Source: Plantago ovata
Taxonomy: Eukaryota; Streptophyta; Magnoliopsida; Lamiales; Plantaginaceae
Direction of reading: 5' to 3'
Assembly (NCBI GenBank): GCA_028274465.1
Contig: CM051458.1
Span: forward strand, 36,928,744 to 36,992,743
DNA length: 64,000 bases
Positions 32,506 through 44,639 of this stretch are shown here, piece after piece. A program made the position numbers and the translations under genes. Within the stretch, counting starts at the first letter, position 1. Each line of letters starts with the position of its first letter. The notes beneath the pieces are model-generated. The model made no database searches and was not told where the DNA came from. It worked only from the letters and a program-made list of their open reading frames with translations.

Positions 32506-33186
32506 TTAAAAAATTTCGATCTTAGCCTTGTCTACCTCAATACCCCTTTCAGAAACTACATGTCCTAGAACAATGCCTTCTCTAACCATATAATGACTCT
32601 TCTCCCAGCTTAAGGTCAAGTTGCATTCAATGCACCTTTTCAAAACAAGATCTAATCTCTGCAAGCATTCATCAAACGAATCACCAAAAAGGGAAAAATC
32701 ATCCATGAAAACTTCAACAAATTTAGTTACCATGTCAGAGAAAACAGAAAGCATGCACCTTTGAAAAGTGGCGGGAGCGTTGCATAGTCCAAATGGCATC
32801 CTCCTATAGGCAAATGTTCCGAATGGGCAAGTGAATGTCGTCTTCTCCTGATCCTCCGGTGCAATCGGAATCTGGTAGAAACCTGATAAACCATCAAGAA
32901 AACAATAAAACTTCCGCCCCGCAAGGCGGTTTAGCATGTCATCTATAAATGGTAAAGGGAAGTGGTCTTTCTTAGTGGCGGAATTTAATCTTCTATAGTC
33001 AATGCACATCCGCCATCCAGTGGTCTTCCTAACCGGTACCAATTCTCCCTTCTCATTCTCTTCCACCGTGACTCCTGATTTCTTAGGAACTACATGTACC
33101 GGGCTCACCCATCGACTATCAGGAATGGGGTAAATCATATCAGCATCTAGCAATTTGATCACTTCTTTCTTTACCACCTCTTGCAT
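32506..33186 (-). pseudogene. pol: Athila reverse transcriptase
   Basis: 226 open residues covering most of RT: SRWVSPVHVVPKK, GWRMCIDYRRLNSATKKDHFPLPFID, GLSGFYQIPI, CPFGTFAYRRMPFGLCNAP, and the catalytic VEVFMDDFSLFG at about 32695-32730. FMDD in place of YVDD or FIDD is the usual Athila form. Upstream, TGA at 33202-33204 (from CGA, arginine) breaks the link to protease. Downstream, TAA at 32506-32508 (from GAA) breaks the link to RNase H. Role: reverse transcription from the Asp-tRNA-type primer. Confidence 0.88.
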
Positions 33187-33201
33187 GGCTGGATTTATCC
33201 T

Positions 33202-34851
33202 TCACTGAGGTTGCCTAACGGGTTTGGCATCTTGCTCTAGAGTGATGTTGTGCACGCACCGTGTAAGGCTAATTCCCTTGATATCACTGATCCCCCATCC
33301 TATAGCTGCGGAATTTTCCTTCAATACTTCAATCAGCTTACTTTCTTCATTGTCGGAGAGATGTGAGGAGACAATTACAGGCTTCTTCTGATTTTCTCCT
33401 AAGTACACATACTTGAGGTGCGCAGGAAGCGGTTTCAATTCTAAGCTAGGTTCTTCAGGAAACCTACTTTCTTCCTCTTTTTCATCTAAAGGTTCAAGTA
33501 CCTGCTCTCCTGCGGGAATTTCTGGGGTGCTATCCATTATTTTTACTAGTTCCCTTGCTTCTTCGGTTATGTAGCACGTCTCAGTTTGCATTGTCAGTGC
33601 CTCCTCAAGTGGTTCACGATTACCATGGCAATGATGAAATTCGGGAATCACGGACTCATAGCAATCGACAAATTTTAACTCCTCCGCGACTTCCTTATCT
33701 CCGATGCTACATCCTACCAACTCAATCTTCTTGCCCATTACCTCCATGGTTATTTTTTTGCCCTTAAGTTCAAGGCATGTGTTGGTAGTTGCCATGAATG
33801 GTCTCCCAAGTAGTACTACGTGCTCACAGATATGGCTCTTTCCCTCGTCTGCGGACTTCATTACTACAAAATCAGCTGGGATTATCAATTTGTCCACCTT
33901 CACGAGGATGTCTTCTATTATCCCGACCGGCCTCTTCACACTTTGGTCTGCCATTTGGACGACCATATCATTGGTGTCAATTCTCCGAGTTCCAGGGCCT
34001 TGTACACCGAATAGGGCATTAAGTTAATGCTTGCTCCTAAGTCAAGCATTGCCTTCGTAGTTCGTCCATTCCCTAAGGCGATGTCGATGATGAAACTTCC
34101 AGGATCCTTTTTCTTCACGGGCAATCCGGCAATTGAGTTGACCGTTTCAACCCCATTCACTTCCTTTCCTGAAGTAACCCTTTTGTTCTTGATCTCACGA
34201 AACAATTTCGTATAGGCTGGAATGTTTTGGATTAACTCCAAGAGAGGCACATTGACTTCCACTTTTGACAGGCGTTGGAATAGGGGTGATTCTTGAATAT
34301 CCTTCTTGGCTGGCTTGATCCGACTTGGGAATGGTACATGTGGCTTCGGAGGCACATATGGATTGGAAGATTTGTGAAGCTCCCCTGGCGTACTAGTTCC
34401 TAACTCGACTTCTTCATCACCTATGTCTACCACAGATGGTCTTGGTTCATCATTCCTTCCCGGAACTTCTTGAGGTTCTTTGGAACTTTTGCTAACCTCT
34501 TGTTCTGTGCTTGGTCCTGTATTTTCGGTCCTAGTAGATTCTACCCGTTTAGGACGCACGAAGTTAGGAATTTTGGTCATCTTGCCTCCACGGAGCAGTA
34601 GATTCACCTCTTCGCACTCATTCTCCTTGGTAGTAACAGCTGGAAGTGGCTCGGGATCAGTTTTAGGTGTCACATCGGGAGGACTGGGGTCGTCCGATTC
34701 CCTGGAGTTGGGGGGCGATTCGCCCCCTACCTCAGGTGGTTTTCTCACTACTTCCAGGGGGGTGTCCTCGACTGCCTTACCGCACCTTTCGCACTTCAAC
34801 AGGCTAAGCTCCTTGATAAGTCGCTCAGTAACTTCGACCGCTTCAAAAGCC
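33202..34851 (-). pseudogene. gag: Athila gag C-terminus and protease
   Basis: From 34851, where it is truncated by the E3 LTR, down. It contains a CERCGKAVED cysteine pair (34770-34800), a long proline/glutamate-rich linker, then SPLFQRLSKVEVNVPLLELI, a conserved Athila segment before protease. The retropepsin has MLDLGASINLMPYSVYKAL at about 34010-34060 (DLGA is normal for Athila) and VVLLGRPFMATT at about 33790-33830. A one-base shift near 33970 splits protease between two frames. The linker to RT ends in RQPQ followed by TGA at 33202. A single GGGGGGCGATTCGCCCCC palindrome lies in the coding sequence at 34710-34727. Most of the gag capsid domain is missing. Confidence 0.82.
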
Positions 34852-36927
34852 TGTAAGAAAATATGGTCAGAGTTACCCCTACGTACGCAGCGGAATTTCA
34901 AATATTTTCTTAACATACAGGTTAATTGATTATGCATATGTCGTATATATATAAACACGTCAATTAGAAGACTAACCTTACTTCCAAAGCAGCTTCCAAG
35001 TCTTCGTAATAATCCGGTGTATCTTCTCCTTCGTCGAAGTCGAAGATATCTGCAATACTTTGATTATCTGCAAGAAAATAAAAGTTAGTTTCCAGCTCCT
35101 AGAACCTCAACCTTGGTATCCACGGATGAACAGCCTATCGGAAAGAATGCTAGGATATTCTTTGTGTGACCAAGAAGATGGGGCGGCGATTCCTACGGCA
35201 GGTGGCGCGCGCGTGGGTGGCTAAGAGGAGGGGAGAGTTTTTATTTTCTCTAAGAAAACTGGGTAGAATGACTGTCAAAGTCTATGTCAAAAACTCTCTA
35301 ATAGTCTACTATATATAGTAGTCAAAGAAGCCTAAAGCATAAGCAATTAGACTTCGTAAAGGAATAAGAATCTAATTCTTATCGCACAAGGAAACCAATA
35401 TCAAGTCTAGATTCATTCCCAATCAAATTAAAACTCAATCAGGAAAATCTAACTTATCCCTTGGACTTCTAATAGAGGAAGGAGTCGAACTCCTTCCCCT
35501 CATCCATCACTGCGCGCGCGCGCTCTCCCAGGGACAGTAGGTGGGTTCCGATTTTGGGACCCACTTATAGTTCTAAGGCAATTCAAACTCCAAGTAGATT
35601 TTGCCATGTGCATATGTTAATTCTAAATTAACATATCCTTTTTAATCAAACCTCCATTATATTTCCAAAATATAATCTTTAATTGTATTTACATAAAATA
35701 CAATTAATTAGCCAATTCAATTAATAATTCCAAATCATTAATTGAGCCACCAAATATTATAATTAATTCCAAATCAATTATAATCCATCAATCACAATTA
35801 ATTCCAAATTAATTGCGATTCCATCTTCAAGGATATTCTGATAGACTAAATCACCACATAGTGTGACCCATAGGGCCTCATCGTATTAAGCAAGTCCTAG
35901 ACTAGGCAACATGGAATTCCTAAACGGTTCCATTTGCAATATTAATACGTGAGGACGTTTGAGAGGTTTCTCAAAGCTAACCCTTTCGTTGCGAAGCCTG
36001 TTGCGCTCAACGCGGCGATGATAACGTCCCTTCATCTGACTTGCTCGAATGTATCTAGGATCGATGAAGTGTCTATCCCAATAATACATCCACGGGCGTC
36101 TTCAGTGAGTTGCATGGTGAATCCAATATCTATTATGACCATCATAATAATATTGATACGCTGGCCAGCGGTTTTACCATCACAACTATGAACGACTATG
36201 AGCAGTGCTCTCCTGTGCTACACTTGAGAGATGAATCCTTCACATAATCACTTATCACCCCCATTTGTATGTAGCCATAATCCTGGATCGTGTCTTAGGT
36301 CAGCTGCTTATTCAGAGCTGACATCGACGGGTCCACCAAGGATATGGGGCAACAAATGTGATGATAAAGTCCTGTAAGTACAAAGGACGAATGGCATCAC
36401 TTCGACAACTCACCCGTTCCCATAGACACGTCCGTATAGAGTATACATCGATGGGAGTGTCCGGTGGGTACTTCCATTGTTCGATAAAGCTTCTTCGAAC
36501 AACTATGCGCAGTTATGGGAACGTTCCTTGATTGTCCAACAATCCGTTCCGTGGCCGTGGGATCGGCTCACACTTGCTCCAACAAGTATAACCTCCACGC
36601 ATACTAGTCTTGTCAGGTTCATTCAGACCCCCACATCCGAGATAAACCACGACTAGGGAGAGTTTGGGATAGATGATAACTCACATAGCTCCCACTAACT
36701 GTGTGATCGGTCATCTATCCGAGGGGACATGTTTAATATCAATACTTACAGAAATAAAGATATGACATGCTGCAGCCTGGTGTAATATAAATATGAAAGC
36801 GATACTCAATAGTAAAATGCAACAAACATATATTATATTACGTTGACCTGTGTAATAGTACACATATGTCCTCTATAAGGGCACCATGCCCTTAGTAAGG
36901 ACTTTCTCTAGGACATATACACTATCA
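34852..36927 (-). repeat. 3' LTR of E3 (2076 bp)
   Basis: On the plus strand TGTAAGAAA...CACTATCA, the exact inverse of the other E LTRs. TATA box CTATATATAG at 35309-35318. GC-alternating CGCGCGCG near 35513-35523. AT-rich ATTCCAAAT repeats at about 35690-35815. A purine-rich tract (minus strand CCAAGTGGGAGAT) abuts at 36928-36940, which marks it as the 3' LTR. Confidence 0.92.
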
Positions 36928-36941
36928 ATCTCCCACTTGGA

Positions 36942-39005
36942 CTAGAGCCAGTCACCTTTATGCCGAATGCCCAGATTAGCATAATGTCTTAAGTGGACTT
37001 CCACTGATAAGACCTGGTGAAGATCTGCCACGTAGTCCGTGGTAGAGATACGTTCTATACTAACTTCTCCTCTATCAATAATCTCACGTATAACGTGATA
37101 CTTTGTAAGTACATGTACGTTCTTGTTTGTAGATCTAGGCTCCTTAGCTTGAGCGACGGCGCCCGTATTGTCCCAATAAATTGTTATTGGACTAGGAGCA
37201 GGAACAACCCTCATTCCTTCAAGAACTCTGAAATCCAGACAGCTTCTTACGAAGCTTCTGATCCAGCAATGTACTCGGCTTCTGTGGATGAGTCAGCAAT
37301 CGTGGCTTGCTTAGAACTTTTCCAACAGATATCTCCTCCGTTCAATTTGAATACTTATCCTGTCTGTGACTCCAAGTCATCAGGATCTGATTCAAATCCA
37401 CCGTCGACATAACCAGACATCTTTAATTATGGTTCTCCACCAAACACCAAGAACATCTCTTTAGTCCGTCAAAGGTACTTAAGAATGTTCTTTACAGCAG
37501 TCCAGTGAGGTACTCCTGGATTCTGTTGGTGTCGACAAGTGACACTAAGCGCATATGCCACATCGGGCCTTGTGCAATTCATTGCATAGATTATAGACCC
37601 TACTGCCGCAACATAGGGCACACGACTCATTGCTTTTCTTTCTTCATCAGTTTTAGGACTATCCTTAACTGATAAGACAATCCCATGCCTAGCTAGGAGA
37701 AAGCCTCTCTTTGAGTCGTCCATCTTATAACGCTTCAGTATTTTGTCGATGTAGGTGGACTGTGTCAATCCTAACATCCTCTTGGATCTATCTCTATAGA
37801 TCTTGATCCCTAGGATGTTCACCCAAGTCCTTCATTGAGAAGGCACTTGATAACCAAACTTTAGTCTCTTCTAGCATAGAGACATTGTTTCCCATGATCA
37901 AAATGTCATCAACATAGATGATCATGAAAACGACTCCCTTGTCGCTGTGCCTAGTGTAGACACAGGGATCTTCCTTGCTTCTGATGAAGTCAAACGATTT
38001 GACAGCTTCATCAAAGCGGATATTCCAGCTCCTAGACGCTTGCTTTAGCCTATAGATGGATCTTTGTAATTTGCATACAGCAGTTGGACCTGGTTTACTA
38101 ATAAAACCTTCCGGCTGTACCATATAGACCTCTTCCTCAAGATTGCCATTGAGGAAGGCAGTCTTTACATCCATCTGCCCGATCTCATAATCATAGTAGG
38201 CAGCTATCGCAAGTAGAATTCGAATGGACTTCAATTTTGCTACCGGTGAAAAGGTTTCATCGTAATCGATGCCATATCTTTGCGTGTAGCCTTTCGCCAC
38301 AAGCCTAGCTTTGTGCGTTTGTACCTTGCCATCGTCATCTGTCTTTCGTTTAAAGACCCATTTGCACCCAATAGGTCTAACTTCTTGGGGCAAGTCTACC
38401 AAGTTCCAAACTTGGTTCAGGTACATGTCCATTTCCAATTCCATGGCCTCTTGCCATTTGTCTGAGTCAATATCAATTATTGCCTCTTTGTAGGTCTCGG
38501 GATCTTCCCGATCTGATAAGCCGACATCAAGTTCACTGATGTTTTCTATCATAAGGCTTTGCTTCTGAGGTCCTTTTAGGATCCTCTTCGACCTACGGAG
38601 CTCGACTGGTTCTGGTGCTTTTCTTTTCTGGCTTCGTGTAACACGAACATTATCAGTGGGCACTGATGCAGCTAGTCGCGCCACGCGACCCTGTTCCCTA
38701 GCGGGAGGCTGCTCTTGTGCAACTGGTTGCAGAGTTTGATTGACAACGGGTTCTATTGGTGTGGTTTCAACTGTTGATCTAATCACAGGACTCCCACTGA
38801 CTATGACATGCCTAGCAAGTGTCATATCATTACCCTTGTCAGCTTCGAAAGCTCCCACTGAACTTGAGTCCAAATCAGAAGATTTAGAGAACTCATGTTC
38901 GCGCGTGTCAAAGTCTTGAATTTCTTCAAGTTCTATCATGTCATCTAACCTCTCTTCTTCGAGGTATTCTGCTTCTAAAAACTTAACGTTTCTAGATACT
39001 ATCAC
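36942..39005 (-). pseudogene. pol: E3 RT and RNase H
   Basis: 39005 down to 37794 is a 403-residue frame. It comprises an integrase-RT linker (FDTREHEFSKSSDLDSSSVG, RVTRSQKRKAPEPV) and RT with VNQVWNLVDLP-like wording, HKARLVAKGYTQ, MDVKTAFLNG, YRLKQASR (usually YGLKQ) and the catalytic VVFMIIYVDDILIMGNN near 37905-37945. An 8-bp deletion relative to E2 (43737-43745) at about 37817 shifts the frame. The rest of RT continues in 37469-37822 (RYKMDDSKRG, YALSVTCRHQ) and RNase H to 36942, with stops near 37430-37470. IYWDNTGAVA near 37165-37195 has tryptophan where E2 has cysteine. Not functional as read. Confidence 0.85.
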
Positions 39006-39019
39006 CCAGTGATCTTCAG

Positions 39020-39720
39020 CATGATAGAATTCATAGCATCTCGTCTAACGAGGATAGCCTATGAAATATACTTTGACACCCTTGGCATCTAACTTATCAG
39101 TGAGCATCAGTTTGACTATCGCAAGACAGCCCCAAGGTCTAAGATAGCCCATGAGGGCTTCTTTCCCTTCCATAACTCATAAGGAGTTTTCTCCACTGAT
39201 TTAGATGGTACACGGTTCAGAATGTAGATTGCAGTTTGTAGTGCATATCCCCATAGATGTTTTGGAAGAGTCGAGAATCCAATCATTGATCTCACCATGT
39301 CTAACAGGGTTCGATTCCTTCTCTCAGACACACCATTCTCTTGTGATGTTCCAGGAGGGGTCCATTGCGATTGAATTCCATTTTCTTCAAGTAGTCGATA
39401 AATTCTTCACTAAGGTATTCACCTCCTCGATCTAATCGAAGAGTGACTATCCTTAGGTTCAATTTATTCTCGACCTCATTCCTAAACTCCTTGAATTTCC
39501 CAAAGGTGTCGGATTTATTCTTCATAAGATAAATATATCCATACCTTGAGAAATCGTCAGTAAAGGTAATGAAGCAAGGATAACCCCCACGCGCATGGAC
39601 CTTAAAAAGTCTACATACATCGGTATGTATGAGCTCTAAGCAGCGAGTGGCTCATCTTACCCTTAACACATGATTCACATGTACCATATGATTCAAAATC
39701 AAATAGTTCTAAGTAGTCCA
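39020..39720 (-). pseudogene. pol: E3 integrase
   Basis: Copia integrase on the minus strand in shifted pieces: 39301-39525 ([17 protein letters not shown]...[14 protein letters not shown], catalytic DRGGE) and 39116-39331 ([36 protein letters not shown]), with the zinc-binding CESC piece at about 39655-39680. An indel near 39345-39360 separates the DRGGE and ERRNRT parts, and other stops lie near 39640 and 39045. Same family as the integrases at 41799-42661 and 61123-62177. Confidence 0.8.
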
Positions 39721-39721
39721 A

Positions 39722-41051
39722 CTACCTCAGTCTTTGAATCCGTGTTTCATTGATATGGCCTAGCCAACAATGCCATAGATAAGATGGATTATTCTTCCTA
39801 CTTGAATACGGTTGTTTGTTATGTATATGAAATAAAGGTAGACTACCTTGCAAAATATATAAACCATTCACTAAGCGAGCCTTTCCATAATACTGGTTAT
39901 TTAATGAAAAATAACAAGTATTAGGAAAAACCCAAATTGTCCAACAATGGAATGGAAATAATATTCTGACAATGGATGGAACAAAATAAACGTTATCAAG
40001 TTCCAAACATTGTCTTGATGGTAAATCTATCTTGCAGCGTCCAACGCGTTTGGCTTCAACGGAATTATTGTTCCCAAGCATGCAAGTTGATTTCACCTTA
40101 CTTGACTAGCCTGTGTTCAATGGCCCCTTGCACATTATTATAAATGTGCGAGCCACAGGCTGTATCTAATACCCAACCATTGGAGTCAAAAGTAGTCATG
40201 TACATTTCAATAACAAACATACCTGAGCTAGAAGCCGGCTGCTTCTTAGCTTGATCTGCCCTTAGCTTAGGGCAATCTCTCTTCCAATGCCCTTTCTGCT
40301 TACAGAAAAGACATTCATCTGTGTGTACCGTCCTTTCTTGAACTTCCTTTTCTGGTTCAGACGCTTAGGCTTATCACTCGAAGTGTTTAGCCTTGGCTCC
40401 CGAATTTCCCTTACCCTTAGCACCTTTGTTTCTCGGGTTTAGGTCAGACGGTTGCCCAACATACGTGATCGACTTTTCATTCTTAGGAAGAGTTTGATCA
40501 TATGTCTCCAGCAGATTATGGAGTTCGGGCAGTGTTACGTCCTTCGCATTCATGGTGGTTAACGATGAACTGCGAATACGAACTCGCAATGATTGAAGGA
40601 CAAAGATCACCATGATCTTATTCTCATCTTGAGAACATGTTCAGACATGTTCCCTCCTTCATTGAGCTTGCATCTGTGTATCTCTTTGATCAAATCAAAT
40701 TCAACACTTCTAGCTGTCGTCTTAAAGACCGACTCAAGATGCTTCAGCATCTCATGCGGCAACATGCTTTCATGTTGCCTCTACAGCTCATTGCGCATTG
40801 CCGCCAGCATAATACACTGCGCGGATCTAGCATCCTCATGATGCTTATCAGACCTTGCCTTGTTGACTTGATTCCAAATCAGTAACTTGATCGGCAGTCT
40901 GATTCTCGGGACACACGGGATTAGCCTCGTCCAAGACGTACTCAATCCTTTCATACCTCAGCACCAAACATATATTCCTGATCCAATCTAGGAAGTTTGG
41001 TCCGGTCAAAATTTGCTTCTCTAAGACAGCACGGAGCGAGATTCTCGCCAT
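39722..41051 (-). pseudogene. gag: E3 gag and protease
   Basis: Gag starts at ATG 41049-41051 (MARISLRAVLEKQIL). It carries the same 43-bp deletion after SEHVLKM as E1 (at about 40620), which shifts the frame to an early stop, and a second 2-base difference near 40555. The piece 40374-40613 holds MNAKDVTLPELHNLL and SDLNPRNKGAKGKG. The zinc knuckle region follows near 40270-40330 in another frame, then WVLDTACGSHIC-like protease at about 40150-40180. Protease and integrase zinc region continue in 39722-40096 (EAKRVGRCKIDLPS; LWHCWLGHINETRIQRL). Non-functional. Confidence 0.82.
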
Positions 41052-41360
41052 TTCGTTTCCAGGAGAAATAATATAGAACGAAAATATAAATCAAACTATT
41101 GAAATATTATTTCTAAATACACGTCAACATAACTAAACAACAAGGTCCTTTAGCTGTTTAGCTCCCACTATTTTCACATATGCTTGCCCCCACAACAAAC
41201 ATACGGGTAATGTCCAACAAGTTACCGTAGTGGCCAAGATCCAATCCCACTATGCTATACTCCAACGGGGGCTGGTCGCATAGCATAATATACCGGTAGG
41301 ACTAGTTAGACGATCCAATTGCGTCACGCTCTTGGTCGTAAATCTAATTTAATGCTCTAC
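41052..41360 (-). other. E3 leader fragment
   Basis: Matches the gag-proximal part of the E4 and E1 leaders (26540-26841 and 59635-59922). No gene. It stops at the run of N. Confidence 0.75.
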
Positions 41361-41460
41361 NNNNNNNNNNNNNNNNNNNNNNNNNNNNNNNNNNNNNNNN
41401 NNNNNNNNNNNNNNNNNNNNNNNNNNNNNNNNNNNNNNNNNNNNNNNNNNNNNNNNNNNN
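41361..41460. other. assembly gap of 100 N
   Basis: Exactly 100 N, the usual placeholder for a gap of unknown size. It lies between two inverted E elements, both missing their 5' parts (LTR and PBS), as expected where near-identical repeats block assembly. Confidence 0.95.
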
Positions 41461-44400
41461 TCGTTGACGCTGCAAGATAGATTTACCTTCGGGACAATGT
41501 TTAGAACTTGATAATGTTTATTTTGTTCCATCCATTGTCAGAAATATTATTTCCATTCCATTGTTAGACAATTTGGTTTTTTCCTTTCGATTTGCGAATA
41601 ATACTTGTTATTTTTCATTAATGACCAGTATTATGGAAAGGCTCGCTTAGTGAATGGTTTATATATTTTGCAAAGTAGTCTACCTTTATTTCAATACATA
41701 ACAAACAACCGTCTTCAAGTAGGAAGAATAATCCATCTTATCTATGGCATTGTCGGCTAGGCCATATCAATGAAACACGGATTCAAAGACTAAGGAAGTT
41801 GGACTACTTAGAACCATTTGATTTTGAATCATATGGTACATGTGAATCATGTGTTAAGGGTAAGATGACGAACAAACCTTTTGTTGGACAAGGTGTTCGT
41901 GCCACTCGCTGCTTAGAGCTCATACATACCGATGTATGTGGACCTTTAAAGTCCATGCGCGTGGGGGTTATCCTTACTTCGTTACCTTTACTGACGATTT
42001 CTCAAGGTATGGATATATTTATCTTATGAAGAATAAATCCGAGACCTTTGGGAAATTCAAGGAGTTTAGGAATGAGGTCGAGAATGAATTGAACCTAAGG
42101 ATAGTCACACTTCGATCAGATCGAGGAGGTGAATACCTTAGTGAAGAATTTATCGACTACTTGAAGGAAAATGGAATTCAATCGCAATGGACTCCTCCTG
42201 GAACACCACAGTTAAATGGTGTGTCTGAGAGGAGGAATCGAACCCTGTTAGACATGGTAAGATCAATGATTGGATTCTCGACTCTTCCAAAATATTTGTG
42301 GGGATATGCACTACAAACTGCAATCTACATTCTGAACCGTGTACCATCTAAATCAGTGGAGAAAACTCCTTATGAGTTATGGAAGGGAAAGAAGCCCTCA
42401 CTGGGCTATCTTAGACCTTGGGGCTGTCCTGCGATAGTCAAACTGATGCTCACTGATAAGTTAGATGCGAAGGGTGTCAAAGTATATTTCATAGGCTATC
42501 CTCGTCAGACGAGAGGCTATGAATTCTATCATGCTGAAGATCACAAGGTGATAGTATCTAGAAACGTCAAGTTTCTAGAAGCAGAATACCTCGAAGAAGA
42601 GAGGTTATATGACATGATAGAACTTGAAGAAATTCAAGACTTTGACACGCGCGAACATTAGTTCTCTAAATCTTCTGATTTGGACTCAAGTTCAGTGGGA
42701 GCTTTCGAAGCAGACAAGGGTAATGATATTATACTTGCTAGGCATGTCATAGTCAGTGGGAGTCCTGTGATTAGATCAACAGTTGAAACCACACCAACAG
42801 AACCCGTTGTCAACCAACCTGTGCAACAAGTTGCACAAGAGCAGCCTTCCGCAAGGTAACAGGGTCGCAGGGCGCGACCAGATGCATCAGTGCCCACTCA
42901 TAATGTTCGTGTTACACGAAGCCAGAAAAGAAAAGCACCAGAACCAGTCGAGCTCCGTAGGTCGAAGAGGATCCTAAAAGGACCTCAGAAGCAAAGCCTT
43001 ATGATAGAAGACATCAGTGAACTTGATGTCGGCTTATCAGATCGGGAAGATCCCGAGACCTACAAAGAGGAAATAATTGATATTGACTCATACAAATGGC
43101 AAGAGGCCATGGAATTGGAAATGGACTCCATGTACCAGAACCAAGTTTGGAACTTGGTAGACTTGCCCCAAGGGGTTAGACATATTGGGTGCAAATGGGT
43201 CTTTAAACGAAAGACAGATGCCGATGGAAAGGTACAAACGCACAAGGCTAGACTTGTGGCGAAAGGCTACACGCAAAGGTATGGCATCGATTATGATGAA
43301 ACCTTTTCACCGGTAGCAAAATTGAAGTCCATTCGAATTCTACTTGCGATAGCTGCCTACTATGATTATGAGATCTGGTAGATGGATGTAAAGACTGCCT
43401 TCCTCAATGGCAACCTTGAGGAAGAGGTCTATATGGTACAGCCGGAAGGTTTTATTAGTAAAACCAGGCCAACTGTTGTATGCAAGTTACAGAGATCCAT
43501 CTATGGGCTAAAGCAAGCGTCTAGGAGCTGGAATATCCGCTTTGATGAAGCTGTCAAATCGTTTGACTTCATCAGAAGCAAGGAAGATCCCTGTGTCTAT
43601 GCTAGGGACAGCGACAAGGGAGTCGTTTTCGTGATCATCTATGTTGATGACATTTTGATCATGGGAAACAATGTCTCTATGCTAGAAGAGACTAAAGTTT
43701 GGTTATCAAGTACCTTCTCGATGAAGGACTTGGGTGAAGCGAACTACATCCTAGGGATCAAGATCTTTAGAGATAGATCCAAGAGGATGTTAGGATTGAC
43801 ACAGTCCACCTACATCGACAAAATACTGAAGCGTTATAAGATGGACGACTCAAAGAGAGGCTTTCTCCCGGCTAGGCATGGGATTGTCTTATCAATTAAG
43901 GATGGTCCTAAAACTGATGAAGAGAGAAATTCAATGAGTCGTGTGCCCTATGCTTCGACAGTAGTGTCTATAAAGTATGCAATGAATTGCACAAGGCCCG
44001 ATGTGGCATATGCGCTTAGTGTCACTTGTCGACACCAACAGAATCCAGGAGTACCTCACTGGACTGCTGTAAAGAACATTCTTAAGTACCTTCGGCGGAC
44101 TAAAGAGATGTTCTTGGTGTTTGGTGGAGAACCAGAATTAAAGATGTCTGGTTATGTCGACGCTGGATTTGAATCAGATCCAGATGACTTTAAGTCACAG
44201 ACAGGATACGTATTCAAATTGAATGGAGGAGCTATCTGCTGGAAGAGTTCTAAGCAAGCCACGGTTGCTGACTCATCCACAGAAGCCAAGTACATTGCTG
44301 CATCAGAAGCATCGAAAGAAGCTGTCTGGATTTCAGAGTTCTTGAAGGAATTGAGGGTTGTTCCTGCTCCTAGTCCAATAACGATTTATTGTGACAATAC

Positions 44401-44620
44401 GACGCCGTTGCTCAAGCTAGGGAGCCTAGATATACAAACAAGAAAAAACATGTACTTAGAAAATATCACGTTATACGTGAGATTATTGATAGAGGAGAAG
44501 TTAGTATAGAACGTGTCTCTACCACGGACAACGTGGCAGATCCTTTCACCAAGGTCTTATCAGTGGAAGTCCACTTAAGACATTATGCTAATCTGGGTAT
44601 TAAGCATAAAGGTGACTAGC
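41461..44620 (+). pseudogene. pol: E2 pol: protease end, integrase, RT, RNase H
   Basis: Integrase: LWHCRLGHINETRIQRL with CESCVKGK (zinc domain, about 41740-41870), HTDVCGP (about 41920-41940), [14 protein letters not shown] and [13 protein letters not shown]. One-base deletion near 41943 (compare 61410) shifts the frame. Linker stops: TAG 42658-42660 (from GAG) and TAA near 42857. RT: RSKRILKGP linker, VNQVWNLVDLP region, HKARLVAKGYTQ, TAG at 43379-43381 (just before MDVKTAFLNG), YGLKQASR, catalytic VIIYVDDILIMGNN near 43632-43675. RNase H: SGYVDAGFESDPDD, WKSSKQATVADSSTEAKYIA. A one-base loss near 44400 breaks the last part. The best-preserved RT/RNase H of the family here, but not functional. 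Confidence 0.87.
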
Positions 44621-44639
44621 TCTAGTCCAAGTGGGAGAT

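Larger units (their letters stand above)
27906..34851 (-). mobile_element. Athila Ty3/gypsy element with pol, 5'-interrupted
   Basis: Minus-strand element: 3' LTR (27906-29129), 3' untranslated region, integrase, RNase H, RT, protease and the C-terminal part of gag up to 34851, where the E3 LTR begins. The remaining gag, PBS and 5' LTR are not in view. RT with FMDD and protease with DLGASINLMP are Athila hallmarks. No third ORF is present between integrase and the LTR. It is inserted in E4 gag; the left flank is CGCTG (27901-27905). It shares its LTR type and 3' region with the non-autonomous element at 8819-16923. Confidence 0.9.
34852..41360 (-). mobile_element. copia family E element E3 (minus), 5' end in gap
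   Basis: 3' LTR (34852-36927), polypurine tract, RNase H, RT, integrase, protease, gag and part of the leader up to the N run at 41361. It is inserted in the Athila gag; the left flank is AAGCC (34847-34851). The right flank, PBS and 5' LTR are not in the sequence. It lies in inverted orientation to E2 across the gap. Confidence 0.88.
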
